Assembly: GCF_013374095.1 (NCBI RefSeq)
Contig: NZ_AP022672.1
Span: 3,179,501 to 3,243,500, forward strand
DNA: 64,000 nt
Origin: Sphingomonas sp. HMP6
GTDB lineage: Bacteria; Pseudomonadota; Alphaproteobacteria; Sphingomonadales; Sphingomonadaceae
Reading direction: 5' to 3'
Both the position numbers and the translations under genes were made by a program. Shown here piece by piece: positions 19,407-28,489 of the stretch. Position 1 is the stretch's first letter; every line of letters begins with the position of its first letter. The notes below the pieces were generated by a model. That model saw only the letters and a program-made list of their open reading frames with translations, was not told the DNA's origin and ran no database searches.

Positions 19407-19410
<4 letters not shown>

Positions 19411-20204
19411 CCATCGGCCTAGTGGTGTCGGATGTCGACGGCACGCTGGTCGATAAGAAGAAGCAGCTTACGCCGGGCGTGATCGCTGCGGTCGAACGGC
19501 TGCGCGCGGCGGGTCTCGGCTTCACGATCATCAGTGCACGTCCGCGCTCGGGGGTGATGCCGCTCGCCGATACGCTGGCGATCGATGCGCCGATGGGCGC
19601 GTTCAACGGAGGGACCGTGTTCAAGCGCGATGGCACGGTTCTCTGCCACCACCGGATCGATCGCGCGGTGGTGGAACGGGTGTTCGCACTGACCGAGGGC
19701 GCGGCGGTCGATACCTGGGTGTTTGCCGACGACCTTTGGTATGCGAGCAATCCGGACGGCGCGCATGTCGCGAGCGAGCGGGTGGCATCGAACCAGGCGC
19801 CGATCGTGCGGCAAGATTTCAGCGACCTGTATGACCGCGCTGACAAGGTCACCTTCGTCAGTGACGATGCCGCCCTGCTCGCAGGCCTCGCCGACCGCGC
19901 CAAGGGGTTCGCTGATCGCGCGACGATTATGCAATCGCAGACCTATTATCTCGACGTGACCGCGCTCGCTGCCAATAAGGGAGACGGCATCTCCGCGCTG
20001 AGCGATGCGATCGGCGTGCCGCTCGATCGCACAGCGGCGTTGGGCGACCAGTTCAACGACGTGCCGATGTTCGCGCGCGCCGGCCTGTCCTTCGCGATGG
20101 GGCAAGGGCCAGAAGCGGTGCGCGCAAAGGCGACGCACGTAGTGGCGGGCAATGATGCCGACGGCGTTGCCGAGGCGATCGACGCGATCCTCGCGGCGCG
20201 CTGA
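19407..20204 (+). CDS. Cof-type HAD hydrolase
   Basis: 265 residues from a GTG overlapping the gnd stop. HAD motifs: [12 protein letters not shown] (nucleophile Asp), IISARPRSG (motif II), the lysine [10 protein letters not shown] (III) and [11 protein letters not shown] (IV), with a C2-type cap between. Cof-like enzymes dephosphorylate sugar phosphates. Coupling to gnd suggests clearing of a pentose-phosphate side product, which is an inference. Confidence 0.9.
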
Positions 20205-20205
20205 A

Positions 20206-20769
20206 CTACCGCCGGCCCGGCCACATCCGCTGTAATTCCTTCACCCCATCGACCCATTGGTGCTTCAGCGCGCCCGCGACGTGCAGCGCGAACAGCGCGT
20301 ATACGGCGTAGGCGATGATCTCATGTGCTTCGCCGAAGCTGTCATGCACGGCTTTCTTGGTCACGGGATCGAGCGCTAGGATGAAGCCGATGCGCGGCCA
20401 GGGAATTAGGCCGTAGAGCATGATGGGCGTTGATGACGCTTTCTCATAGGCCGAATCCATGATCCAGCCGGTCAGCGGCATCGCGAACAGGATCGCATAG
20501 AGACCCCAATGCACGACGTGCGCAGCGGTGACTTCCCAGCCGGCATAGGCCTGCGAGAGTGGCGGGGGGCGATGCGAGAAACGCCATAGAATCCGCAGGA
20601 TAGCCAGCCCCAGGATGGTGATGCCGATCGATTTGTGCAGATCGATTGCCGGGCGCACCTGCGCATCGGGATAGAAATCCCAGGTTAGCGCCAGCGCGAC
20701 ATTGGCGATGATCAGCAGCGCGACGATCCAATGCAGCGCGATCGCGATTCCGGTGTAGCGTTGAACCAC
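20206..20769 (-). CDS. cytochrome b561 family protein
   Basis: 187 residues from GTG 20769, with AGGAG eight bases upstream. Four TM helices with heme-ligand histidines in ALHWIVALLIIANVAL, DLHKSIGITILGLAILR, AAHVVHWGLYAILFAMPLTGW and HEIIAYAVYALFALHVAGAL. Diheme b561 proteins oxidise quinol, often passing electrons to periplasmic superoxide. It ends 2 bp after, and convergent with, the HAD gene. Confidence 0.92.
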   Translation of the reverse strand: MVQRYTGIAIALHWIVALLIIANVALALTWDFYPDAQVRPAIDLHKSIGITILGLAILRILWRFSHRPPPLSQAYAGWEVTAAHVVHWGLYAILFAMPLTGWIMDSAYEKASSTPIMLYGLIPWPRIGFILALDPVTKKAVHDSFGEAHEIIAYAVYALFALHVAGALKHQWVDGVKELQRMWPGRR

Positions 20770-20873
20770 GCATGTGCTCCTGCTCGATTTTGTCGGACTT
20801 ACCCTAGCGGGGCGGGTCGGCACGCGCTAGGCGCGTCAGCGCACGTTCATCCTCGATCGGTACCGCCTGCGTA

Positions 20874-22304
20874 ATGACATCGCTCGCCGACACGCTTGCC
20901 GCGGAATCCCCGCGGCTTACCCCTCGGCGCGTGGGCGCTGCGAGCCGAATCATCGGGGCCGTCGCGCCGATCCTGTTTCTTGCGCTGATCGTGCAGGCGT
21001 TCCAGCGGCAGGGGCTGGCGGTCTGGTCGATCGGGATCGCCTATATCCTGTACGACACCGCGCTGTTGCTGTTTACCGCGTGGAACATCCGCGATTTGCG
21101 CCTGACGCCGCAGCCAGCTCCGCCCGTGTCGCTGAGCTTCGGGGTAATCGTCGCGGCGCATAATGAGGCGGGCGTCATCGCCGCGGCGATCGAGCGGCTG
21201 AGCGGGCAGGAGACGCCGCCCGATTTGATCTTGATCGCCGATGATGGATCGAGCGATGCCACGCCAGAGGTGATGGCGCGGCGCTATGGGCTGGCCCCGC
21301 CTCCGCTCGGGACGATCAGCGACCCGTCGCCGGTGCTGCCGTCGCTGCGTTGGCTGCGGTTGCGGCACGGTGGCAAGGCGCGCGCGCTCAATGCGGCAAT
21401 GGTGCTGGTCGAAACCGAAGTGGTGCTGACGGTGGACGCCGACACGCTGCTTGAACCCGGCGCAATCGCGGCGATGCGCGCGGCGTTCGCGGCCGAACCG
21501 GCTTTGGTCGCGGCCACGGGCGTGCTCGCGCCGATCTGCGGGCCGGATCTGCAGGGGCGCTTGTTCGAATGGTTTCAGACCTACGAATATGTCCGCAATT
21601 TCCTGTCACGCCATGCGTGGGAACAGCTCGACAGCCTGTTGCTGATCTCGGGCGCGTTTGCGGCGTTTCGACGCGATGCGGTGGTCGAGGTCGGCGGGTT
21701 CGATCCCGATTGCATGGTGGAGGATTATGAACTGATCCACCGGTTGCACCGCCACGCGATCGACCATCAGCGTGACTGGACCGTTCGCGTCGTGGGCGGC
21801 GCGCTGGCGCGGACAGATGCGCCGGCGAGCCCGAAGGCATTCCTGCGGCAACGGCGGCGCTGGTTCGGCGGTTTCCTGCAAACGCAACATTGGAACCGCG
21901 ATATGGTGGGCGCGCGCCGGTACGGCTGGCTCGGCACCGCGATGTTGCCGGTCAAGGCGCTCGATACGCTCCAGCCGATCTATGGGCTGGCGGCGTTCGC
22001 GATCCTTATCGCGCTGGTCGTGACGGGGCGTTTCACGGTGGCGCTGCCGATCCTGATCGTGATGCTGGTCAAGATCGCGATCGACCTCAGCTTCCATCTC
22101 TGGTCGCTCGGTATTTACAAGAAGTGGACCGGGCAGCGCGAGGGACTGGGGCTGTTCCCGGCGTTGATCGCGGCGATGCTGGAGCCGTTCAGCTTCCAAT
22201 TGCTGCGCCACGCGGGCGCGCTGTGGGGCTGGCACGCGTTCCTGACCGGCCGCGAAAGCTGGGGGCGGCAGCGCCGCACCGCGATCGCGGCACCGGCAGA
22301 GTAA
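20874..22304 (+). CDS. membrane glycosyltransferase, family 2
   Basis: 476 residues. TM helices at about 27-45 and 50-68, then a GT-A domain with VIVAAHNEAG, IADDGSSDATPE, TVDADTLLEPGA and the acceptor motif EDYELIHRL..QRRRW, followed by two or three C-terminal helices. This is the processive cellulose-synthase/PgaC-like layout, so it probably makes a beta-linked surface polysaccharide or modifies a lipid-linked glycan. No partner biosynthesis genes adjoin it. Confidence 0.9.
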   Translation: MTSLADTLAAESPRLTPRRVGAASRIIGAVAPILFLALIVQAFQRQGLAVWSIGIAYILYDTALLLFTAWNIRDLRLTPQPAPPVSLSFGVIVAAHNEAGVIAAAIERLSGQETPPDLILIADDGSSDATPEVMARRYGLAPPPLGTISDPSPVLPSLRWLRLRHGGKARALNAAMVLVETEVVLTVDADTLLEPGAIAAMRAAFAAEPALVAATGVLAPICGPDLQGRLFEWFQTYEYVRNFLSRHAWEQLDSLLLISGAFAAFRRDAVVEVGGFDPDCMVEDYELIHRLHRHAIDHQRDWTVRVVGGALARTDAPASPKAFLRQRRRWFGGFLQTQHWNRDMVGARRYGWLGTAMLPVKALDTLQPIYGLAAFAILIALVVTGRFTVALPILIVMLVKIAIDLSFHLWSLGIYKKWTGQREGLGLFPALIAAMLEPFSFQLLRHAGALWGWHAFLTGRESWGRQRRTAIAAPAE

Positions 22305-22307
22305 GCG

Positions 22308-23318
22308 CTACGGGTGCTGCGACGCTTGGCGTGTCGGCACGGTATAGGCCGGGTCGAGCGACAGGTTGAGCAAATGCGCCAGGCGGAAACCGGCGCGACG
22401 AATGCGCTCCTGCGCGGTGGCGTCGAACGCCCGGAGATAGGCCTGGCCGATTGGTTGCACGCGCTTCGGGTTGGTCCTGGTGGCCGCCGTCGCCGAGTAT
22501 TGGCATTGGGTGCCGACCCGCACGCAATAGAGCACCGCCGGATCGCGCGTGATCTTGTACGATTCATCCGCCCATAGCGCGGGATCGGTGCCGGCGAACG
22601 CCTGTTCCTCGGCCAGCGTCGTATTGGCCTGCAGCGTGTCGACCGCGCGATAGGTGATGGTGAAGCGGCTCCAGCTCTTCTTGTAATCGGCGCGCTTGCG
22701 GACGCGTTCGAACAGGCCCGCTTCGAGCAGGCAATTGTCCCACACGCCGTGGAGAGTGTCAGGACGATAGCTCGACGTGCCGCACTTTCCCGTGAGGATC
22801 GCATCGATCCCATTGCCGCCTTTGTCGTCGGCATAGGAGATATGCAGCGGCTGATGAAGGTCGCCAATCCAATGACCGAGCTCCATCAGCGCGAAGGTGC
22901 GCTCGGTGCGCGGCTTGCTCGGGTCCTTGAGCATCGCGAGATCGCGCACGATGCCGCTCAGGATACAATCGCCCGTGCCGGGGCATGCCTGTTCGGTGAT
23001 CGCTGTGACGCTGCGTGCGACGTTGATGAAATGATCGTCCGGATTGCGCCGGGGGATCTCGTCTTCTTCAAGGCAGGCATAATTGAACGAGGTATAATGT
23101 TGATCTGGCATTTTGCCACGGCCGGGAATGGTGATGCCGCCGTGCCTGCTTTGGAGCAGGTCGCCGAGTGCGGCGCGCGTGATCGGGGTCAGGTTGCGGT
23201 AGGCGAGATCACACACCGACAAATGACCGATCTTGCCCCAGGCTTGTGCCTGTTCCGGCTGCGAGACGGCAAAAGCGGCAATCAGGACGATGGCGAGCAA
23301 GGCGAACAGACGGCGCAT
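22308..23318 (-). CDS. S1/P1 family nuclease
   Basis: 336 residues from ATG 23318 (GGGGGAG upstream). The signal peptide ends AQA before WGKIGH; in S1/P1 enzymes the mature N-terminal Trp ligates zinc, so cleavage here fits exactly. Other zinc ligands appear in HFINVARS, ELGHWIGDLHQPLHISYADDKGGN and LHGVWDN. These secreted enzymes cut single-stranded DNA/RNA and release 5'-mononucleotides. A 7-bp stem (GTCAGCG/CGCTGAC) lies in its leader. Confidence 0.93.
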   Translation of the reverse strand: MRRLFALLAIVLIAAFAVSQPEQAQAWGKIGHLSVCDLAYRNLTPITRAALGDLLQSRHGGITIPGRGKMPDQHYTSFNYACLEEDEIPRRNPDDHFINVARSVTAITEQACPGTGDCILSGIVRDLAMLKDPSKPRTERTFALMELGHWIGDLHQPLHISYADDKGGNGIDAILTGKCGTSSYRPDTLHGVWDNCLLEAGLFERVRKRADYKKSWSRFTITYRAVDTLQANTTLAEEQAFAGTDPALWADESYKITRDPAVLYCVRVGTQCQYSATAATRTNPKRVQPIGQAYLRAFDATAQERIRRAGFRLAHLLNLSLDPAYTVPTRQASQHP

Positions 23319-23435
23319 GGAAACTCCCCCCGGACGGTCCGTCAGCGTCAGCCGCTGACCCTGGGGGGAGCATAGCATGATTCGTCGCCAAGCGCACCGA
23401 TTGGCCCCGATCCGGCCCAATCGGTGCTGGGCCGG

Positions 23436-25556
23436 TTATGGCTTGGCGGGCGCATCCCCCATCAATTTGCGCTGAAGATAGGTCATCGTCAGCGCGGTGG
23501 TGCGCGCCGCCTGCTTGAGGTCGGCACCCGCGCCATGGCCGCCCTCGGTATTCTCGTAATAGAGGAACGGCAGTTTCAGTTCCTCCATCCGTGCGGCGAA
23601 CTTGCGCGCGTGTTGCGGGCCGACGCGGTCGTCCTTGGTCGTGGTGAAGATGAACGGCTCGGGATAGGCAACGCCCGCCTTTAGAGCGTGGTACGGCGAC
23701 AGCTTCTGCCAGAATGCCATCACCTTGGGATCGGCATTCACGTCGCCATATTCGCCCTGCCACGATGCGCCCGCTGCGATCTTCGAAATGCGGATCATGT
23801 CGAGCAGCGGCACTTGAATGACAACCGCGCCCCACAGTTCGGGATGCTGTGTGAACTCGACGCCCATCAACAGCCCACCGTTAGAGCCGCCCTGAATGCC
23901 GAGCTTCTTGGGCGACGTGATCTTGCGCGCCATCAGGTCCTTCGCGACTGCGGCGAAATCGTCATAGATGATCTGACGCTTGGTACCGAGCCCAGCCTCA
24001 TGCCAGGCCGGGCCGAATTCACCGCCACCGCGAATGTTGGCAAGCACGTACGCGCCGCCGCGTTCGAGCCAGAGCTTGCCGGTCGTACCCGAATAATTAG
24101 GCGTCTGGCTGACCTGGAACCCGCCGTACGCGCTCATCAGCGTCGGCGTCGATCCGTCATAGGGGATGTCCTTCCGGTGGACGACGAAATACGGAATTTT
24201 CGTCCCGTCGGTTGAGGTCGCTTCGAGCTGTTCGACGACATCCTGCGACGCATCGAACTTCGGCGCGATCGTCTTCACCTGTTCGAGCGCGCCGGTCGCG
24301 GCATCGGCGAGATAGAGTGTCGAGGGCGTCAGGAAACCGCTGGTGCCGAGGAACGCGCGGTTCGACGCGTCATCGGTCGCAGCGTAACCAACGGTTAGAT
24401 TGTCGGGCAGGTTCAACCGTGCGCTGGTCCAGCCGCCGCCGGGCTTGGCGGTGTAGACATAGGCGCGGCCCTGCACGTTGCTGAGCGTGCTGATCAGCAA
24501 TTTGTCGCGGGTCGAACTGATCCCGCCGAGCGAATCGCGCGGACCGGGGGCCCAGACGAGCTTGGCCTTTGAGCTTCCCGGGGTAGCCTTGACTTGCGCC
24601 AGGTCCATTTCCGCGACCGAACCCGCGGTGAACGCGGCACCGGCCGTCGGCCAAGCCTCGTTGAGGCGGACGATCACGCGGCCGTCGACGAGTTCCTCGA
24701 GGCTGGCCTTTTCCGGGATCGCCAGCCGCTTCGCGCCGGCAGGCGTGATGATGAAGGTCTGCGAATGGAAGGTGTCGAGCGGGCGATCGACATAGGCAAG
24801 AGTACGGCCCTTACTGTCGCGCAGCACGCCCGGTGACACGCCATAGCCGCCATCCTTCTGCTCGCCGCGATACACTTCGACCGCCGCCGACATCGCCTGC
24901 CCGCGGGCTAGGCGCTTGACGATATAAGGGTAGCCCGATTGCGTCAGCTCGCCCGGATTCCAGTCGGTCGCGACGAGCAGATGGTCCTTGTCTTCCCACG
25001 CGATGCGGTGCTTGCCGCGCGGCAACCGGAACCCGCCGGTGACGAACTGGCCCGTGCTCAGATCGAACTCGCGGACCTCCACCGCATCTTCCCCGCCGTC
25101 GGACAGCGAGACCAGGCACAGCCGTTCTTCGGGGCGCAGGCATTGCGTACCCTTCAGCACCCAGCTCTTGCCCTCGGCTTTGCCGAGCGCATCGATGTCG
25201 AGCACCGTCGTCCACTTCGGCTCGGCGGTCTTGTAATCCGCCAGGCTGGTCTTGCGCCAAATGCCGCGCAGATGCTCGGCATCCTGCCAGAAATTGTAGA
25301 TTTCGCCGTGCGTGAAGCTCGGCCCCGGAATACGGTCCTTCGCCCCTGCGATCGTCAGCGCCTCTTCATAGAGCGTCGCGTAGCGCGGATCGGCCTCGAG
25401 GATTTTCGAGCTGTAGGCGTTGCGCGCATTCACCCATTCCATCGCACGCGGCGAGGAGAGGTCCTCAAGCCAGAGATAGGGGTCTTCGGTGGTTTGCGCG
25501 GCAGCAGCAATCGGCATGGCGATGGACGTCAGCAAGGCCAGGGTGAGAATACGCAT
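23436..25556 (-). CDS. exported prolyl oligopeptidase (S9A)
   Basis: 706 residues with signal peptide (MRILTLALLTSIAMPIAAAA). The N-terminal seven-bladed propeller begins EDPYLWLEDLSSPRAMEWV; the hydrolase domain has the catalytic Ser in GIQGGSNGGLLMG, Asp in TTTKDDRVGP and His in EGGHGAGADL. It cleaves short peptides after proline in the periplasm. It is next to the PqqD-like gene of the peptide cluster, same strand with a 118-bp gap. Lasso isopeptidases are also S9-type, but this one reads as an ordinary S9A enzyme. Confidence 0.93.
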   Translation of the reverse strand: MRILTLALLTSIAMPIAAAAQTTEDPYLWLEDLSSPRAMEWVNARNAYSSKILEADPRYATLYEEALTIAGAKDRIPGPSFTHGEIYNFWQDAEHLRGIWRKTSLADYKTAEPKWTTVLDIDALGKAEGKSWVLKGTQCLRPEERLCLVSLSDGGEDAVEVREFDLSTGQFVTGGFRLPRGKHRIAWEDKDHLLVATDWNPGELTQSGYPYIVKRLARGQAMSAAVEVYRGEQKDGGYGVSPGVLRDSKGRTLAYVDRPLDTFHSQTFIITPAGAKRLAIPEKASLEELVDGRVIVRLNEAWPTAGAAFTAGSVAEMDLAQVKATPGSSKAKLVWAPGPRDSLGGISSTRDKLLISTLSNVQGRAYVYTAKPGGGWTSARLNLPDNLTVGYAATDDASNRAFLGTSGFLTPSTLYLADAATGALEQVKTIAPKFDASQDVVEQLEATSTDGTKIPYFVVHRKDIPYDGSTPTLMSAYGGFQVSQTPNYSGTTGKLWLERGGAYVLANIRGGGEFGPAWHEAGLGTKRQIIYDDFAAVAKDLMARKITSPKKLGIQGGSNGGLLMGVEFTQHPELWGAVVIQVPLLDMIRISKIAAGASWQGEYGDVNADPKVMAFWQKLSPYHALKAGVAYPEPFIFTTTKDDRVGPQHARKFAARMEELKLPFLYYENTEGGHGAGADLKQAARTTALTMTYLQRKLMGDAPAKP

Positions 25557-25674
25557 GGAAATCCCCTAAATGGAGCAGACCGACGAACGTCGTCCGCAGG
25601 GGCGCATTCATGCGGTGCCGCGCGCGCGGCGTCAAACAGGGTTTTTGGGCGAAGCGGCGCCATCGAACCGCGCG

Positions 25675-26004
25675 TCAATCCGCCGTCCGCGCCAAGCCGC
25701 GCGACAGCAGCCGCGCTACGAAAGTCCGCGTTTCCAGCGTGATCGCACGCGCATCGCCGGCGAAGTGCGCGATCATCTTCGCGCACAGGGCATCGACCCG
25801 GATCGGCGTTGCGATCGCCAACCAGATCGCGCTGCCCACCGGATCGAAGCCGTAATACCGCCCAGTATCGACGCCGATCAGGACCGTCTCGCCATCGACC
25901 TCGGCACCGATCACACCGCTTGATTGGGTCACGAGCGTTGAATCGGCGAGGGCTGCACCCCAAACCGCCAACGCCACCGCGTCGAGCGGTTCGGCCTCAG
26001 CCAT
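25675..26004 (-). CDS. PqqD-like RiPP recognition element protein (lasso B1-like)
   Basis: 109 residues from ATG 26004. The core TQSSGVIGAEVDGETVLIGVDTGRYYGFDPVGSAIW, then a three-helix tail ending FVARLLSRGLART, matches the winged-helix PqqD/RRE fold that binds leader peptides and presents them to modifying enzymes. Its start overlaps the upstream gene by 8 bp. In lasso clusters such B1 genes normally precede a transglutaminase-like B2 peptidase; here the downstream neighbour is instead a prolyl oligopeptidase. Partnership with the precursor at 31192 is inferred from gene content. Confidence 0.8.
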   Translation of the reverse strand: MAEAEPLDAVALAVWGAALADSTLVTQSSGVIGAEVDGETVLIGVDTGRYYGFDPVGSAIWLAIATPIRVDALCAKMIAHFAGDARAITLETRTFVARLLSRGLARTAD

Positions 26005-26461
26005 GGGCGATGACGCTGACCCGGCCGTTGCCAAGCGCGCCGCGAGCAAGGCGGCCGGCCTTGTCCAGAACGCCCCGCACCATCGCGTCATATCCGAGCA
26101 CTGCATGGTCGGGATAGGTGGCGGAAAAATCTGGCGCGACGACCAGCTTTCCGGCCCGCGCGTAGCCGCGCATCTTTGCCTTGAGATCGGGGCCGAAGCC
26201 GTCCCTGCCGGGCATCAGGACGACGGTATCGAGCCCAGCTTTTCCGCGCGGCGAGGCGAAAGCGGCGGCGAGCTTGTCGCCGCCCTGCAGCGCATACTGC
26301 CCCTTGAACGCGCGCAGACCGGTATCGCCGAGCGTGAAGCGTTCGTCGTTCAGCAATCCGGGGGTTGACCCCGCGACCGCGCCGATCGCGGACAGCGCCG
26401 CGATCCCGCCGAGGGCTGTCCGGCGGTTGACCGACACCACTTCGTTCCGACGCTGCACCAT
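25997..26461 (-). CDS. exported protein resembling the N-terminal half of an alpha/beta hydrolase
   Basis: 154 residues from ATG 26461 (GGGGAAG upstream; an ATG at 26476 lacks a ribosome site). A weak Tat-like signal (VNRRTALGGIAALSAIGAVAG) is followed by TVVLMPGRDGFGPDLKAKMRGYARAGKLVVAPDFS, similar to the start of dienelactone-hydrolase-type folds. The chain stops at GRVSVIAHG, where such enzymes would continue into the nucleophile elbow, so no catalytic Ser/Cys or later triad members exist. It overlaps the PqqD-like gene and is probably cotranscribed with it. Function unknown. Confidence 0.55.
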   Translation of the reverse strand: MVQRRNEVVSVNRRTALGGIAALSAIGAVAGSTPGLLNDERFTLGDTGLRAFKGQYALQGGDKLAAAFASPRGKAGLDTVVLMPGRDGFGPDLKAKMRGYARAGKLVVAPDFSATYPDHAVLGYDAMVRGVLDKAGRLARGALGNGRVSVIAHG

Positions 26462-26583
26462 GATCACTTCCCCCATTTTGAACGCAAAACTTTCTGCTTG
26501 GTAATTGACCTAGCTTCTAGCGGCGAGCGTTTCAATCCGGAACGAATGAGGCGGCTCGGGGACGTCGGCCGGCATCGTGCTGG

Positions 26584-27207
26584 TCAGGCAATAGCGGCGT
26601 CGAGCAGGTTGGTCAGCCACGGGTTGACGATGCAATCCACCACAAGGTGAACGCGGTCCGCGCTGCCGTGATTGGCGACGCTGTGCGGATCGGACAGCCG
26701 CAAATACCAGACGCTGCCCGGATCCAGGACGACGCGCACACCGTTCAGCCGGAAATCGACGTACCGATTCGTCACGATCGGAATGTGCAGGCGGGCGTGG
26801 CCACTCTCTGCCTCCAGATCATTGTCGTGATGTTCCTTGATGATCGAGCCCGGCGTCAGCCGCATCAGCCGCACCGCCTGCAGCGGGCATCGCAGGCTCG
26901 CCAGAACCGCCTGGAAATACGGCGACCGCGCGAGTAGTGGCGTATCCTCATAGTCGGTTGCGTTCGGATCCGAATAAATTTGCATGATCGGATGCGTCGC
27001 GCCTTTGGTGCAGCGCAAAGGCAGCACGCTCCAGTCGCCTTCGTAATTCTGCCGCACGAAATGTTCGGTCCAGGGCGTATCGATCAAGGCGTCGAGATCG
27101 ACGCGCAAGCGGACCGGATCGAAGCTGAGCGGCAGACGAAGCCGGTCGGGATAGACGTGCGATTGTTGTGCGCCAATGAACACGATAGGATCTGCGCTCG
27201 TCTCCAT
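26584..27207 (-). CDS. aspartyl/asparaginyl beta-hydroxylase family protein
   Basis: 207 residues. The jelly-roll iron site is seen as IIKEHHDNDLE (first His and acidic ligand) and DPHSVANHGSADRVHLVVD (distal His and 2-oxoglutarate Arg); LMRLTPGS and LHIPIVTNRYVDFRLNG are typical of the family. These Fe(II)/2-oxoglutarate enzymes hydroxylate Asp or Asn side chains in proteins and peptides. It is divergent from the sulfotransferase gene 54 bp away and on the same strand as the PqqD-like pair, so a peptide substrate from this cluster is plausible but unproven. Confidence 0.85.
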   Translation of the reverse strand: METSADPIVFIGAQQSHVYPDRLRLPLSFDPVRLRVDLDALIDTPWTEHFVRQNYEGDWSVLPLRCTKGATHPIMQIYSDPNATDYEDTPLLARSPYFQAVLASLRCPLQAVRLMRLTPGSIIKEHHDNDLEAESGHARLHIPIVTNRYVDFRLNGVRVVLDPGSVWYLRLSDPHSVANHGSADRVHLVVDCIVNPWLTNLLDAAIA

Positions 27208-27261
27208 ATATCCCGGAAGATAGCGCCGGGATCACCCTTTGCAAAGCATGGGACTGCCGCG

Positions 27262-28449
27262 ATGATCTCGACCGACAGCGCTCCGCTGGATCAGTTTCGT
27301 GTGGCGGTCTGCGCCGATTCCACATTGGAACAGCGGCTCGGTGGCCTTGCGGAAATGGTGGAATTCATCGGCGTTGCTGTCGCGGAAGCCGCCGCACGCG
27401 GAATCCCGCTCGATCCGGTCACGCTCGAACGCGCGCTCTCGCCTGATCCGCTGGGGCTCGACCGTTTCCTGCCCAAACCGATCACGGGCGAGGCGATGCC
27501 GGGGGCGGCGTGGCTGCCCGCGGCGGTCGTGGACTCCCCAACCGGCTTGGCGATCGACTGGTTTTATCTCGGCAGCAAGACGCTGAGCGAGCCGTTTTTC
27601 GAAGATTCGATTCGTCGCGCGCGATTCTTGCCGATCAGCCGTTTGATCCGCCACCGCACCCCGCTTTCCACGCTGCCGGAGGCGGTCGGAGCGGACGGGG
27701 CGGTGCCCGACGGATTGGTCTTTCACCTGTCGCGCTGCGGATCGACGCTGGTCGCGCAGATGTTGGCCGCGTTGCCGGGGATGGTGGTCGCATCGGAGCC
27801 AGCACCGTTCGACCAGGTTTTGCAGCGTGTCCAAGAAGCCAGCGATCAGCCGATCGAGCAGCGGATTGCTTTGATCCGCGCGATGGTCGCTGCGCTCGGT
27901 CGCCGCGCCACGGGCGGTGGCGGTTTCGTGATCAAGACGGATTGCTGGCATACCAAGGCGTTGCCGCTGCTGGCAGCCGCCTTTCCCGATACGCCGTGGA
28001 TTTTTCTGTACCGCGATCCGATCGACATCATGGTCTCGCAAGTCCGCCAGCGCGGCTTCCAGACGATCCCCGGCGGCATCGGCACGAGCGTGTTCGGCAT
28101 TTCCGGCGATGGTCTGTCGCAAGAGGATTATTGCGCGCTTCTGTTCGAGCGGACCTGCGCGCCGATCATCGAAGCGACCGATCGATCGCGCGGCTTGCTG
28201 ATCAATTATACGCAATTGCCCGACGCGGTCGAGCACCGGATCCTGCCGCATTTCGGGCTCACGTTGGATCCGGACGGGCGCGCGGCGTTTGCGGCGGCGG
28301 CGATGCGCGATGCAAAGGCGCCCTACACATCCTTTACTCCCGATACCGAAGCGAAACGCCGCGAAGCGAGCCCTGCCGTTCAGGCGGCCGTAGCGCGCTA
28401 TCTCGACGCGCCGTACCGGCGGCTGGAAATGCTGCGAACGGGCGGTTAA
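27262..28449 (+). CDS. sulfotransferase family protein (long form)
   Basis: 395 residues from ATG 27262. The first ~150 residues are an extra helical domain of unknown role; then a P-loop-like PAPS site (LVFHLSRCGSTLVAQML) and the 3'-phosphate site (WIFLYRDPIDIMVSQVRQ) of the sulfotransferase fold. No TM segment, so probably cytosolic. It starts 54 bp from the divergent beta-hydroxylase gene and is followed by the DUF6916-like gene 40 bp later. Acceptor unknown; one candidate is tyrosine in the peptide or collar proteins nearby. Confidence 0.82.
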   Translation: MISTDSAPLDQFRVAVCADSTLEQRLGGLAEMVEFIGVAVAEAAARGIPLDPVTLERALSPDPLGLDRFLPKPITGEAMPGAAWLPAAVVDSPTGLAIDWFYLGSKTLSEPFFEDSIRRARFLPISRLIRHRTPLSTLPEAVGADGAVPDGLVFHLSRCGSTLVAQMLAALPGMVVASEPAPFDQVLQRVQEASDQPIEQRIALIRAMVAALGRRATGGGGFVIKTDCWHTKALPLLAAAFPDTPWIFLYRDPIDIMVSQVRQRGFQTIPGGIGTSVFGISGDGLSQEDYCALLFERTCAPIIEATDRSRGLLINYTQLPDAVEHRILPHFGLTLDPDGRAAFAAAAMRDAKAPYTSFTPDTEAKRREASPAVQAAVARYLDAPYRRLEMLRTGG

Positions 28450-28489
28450 ACGAGATGTGCATCGCCAATATCACAGGGGAAGACCAAGG

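Noticed and set aside
23436..25556. Prolyl oligopeptidase as a lasso peptide isopeptidase
   Set aside because: Lasso isopeptidases are S9-type, but this protein shows ordinary S9A propeller and catalytic motifs, and no TonB receptor or regulator typical of those systems is beside it.
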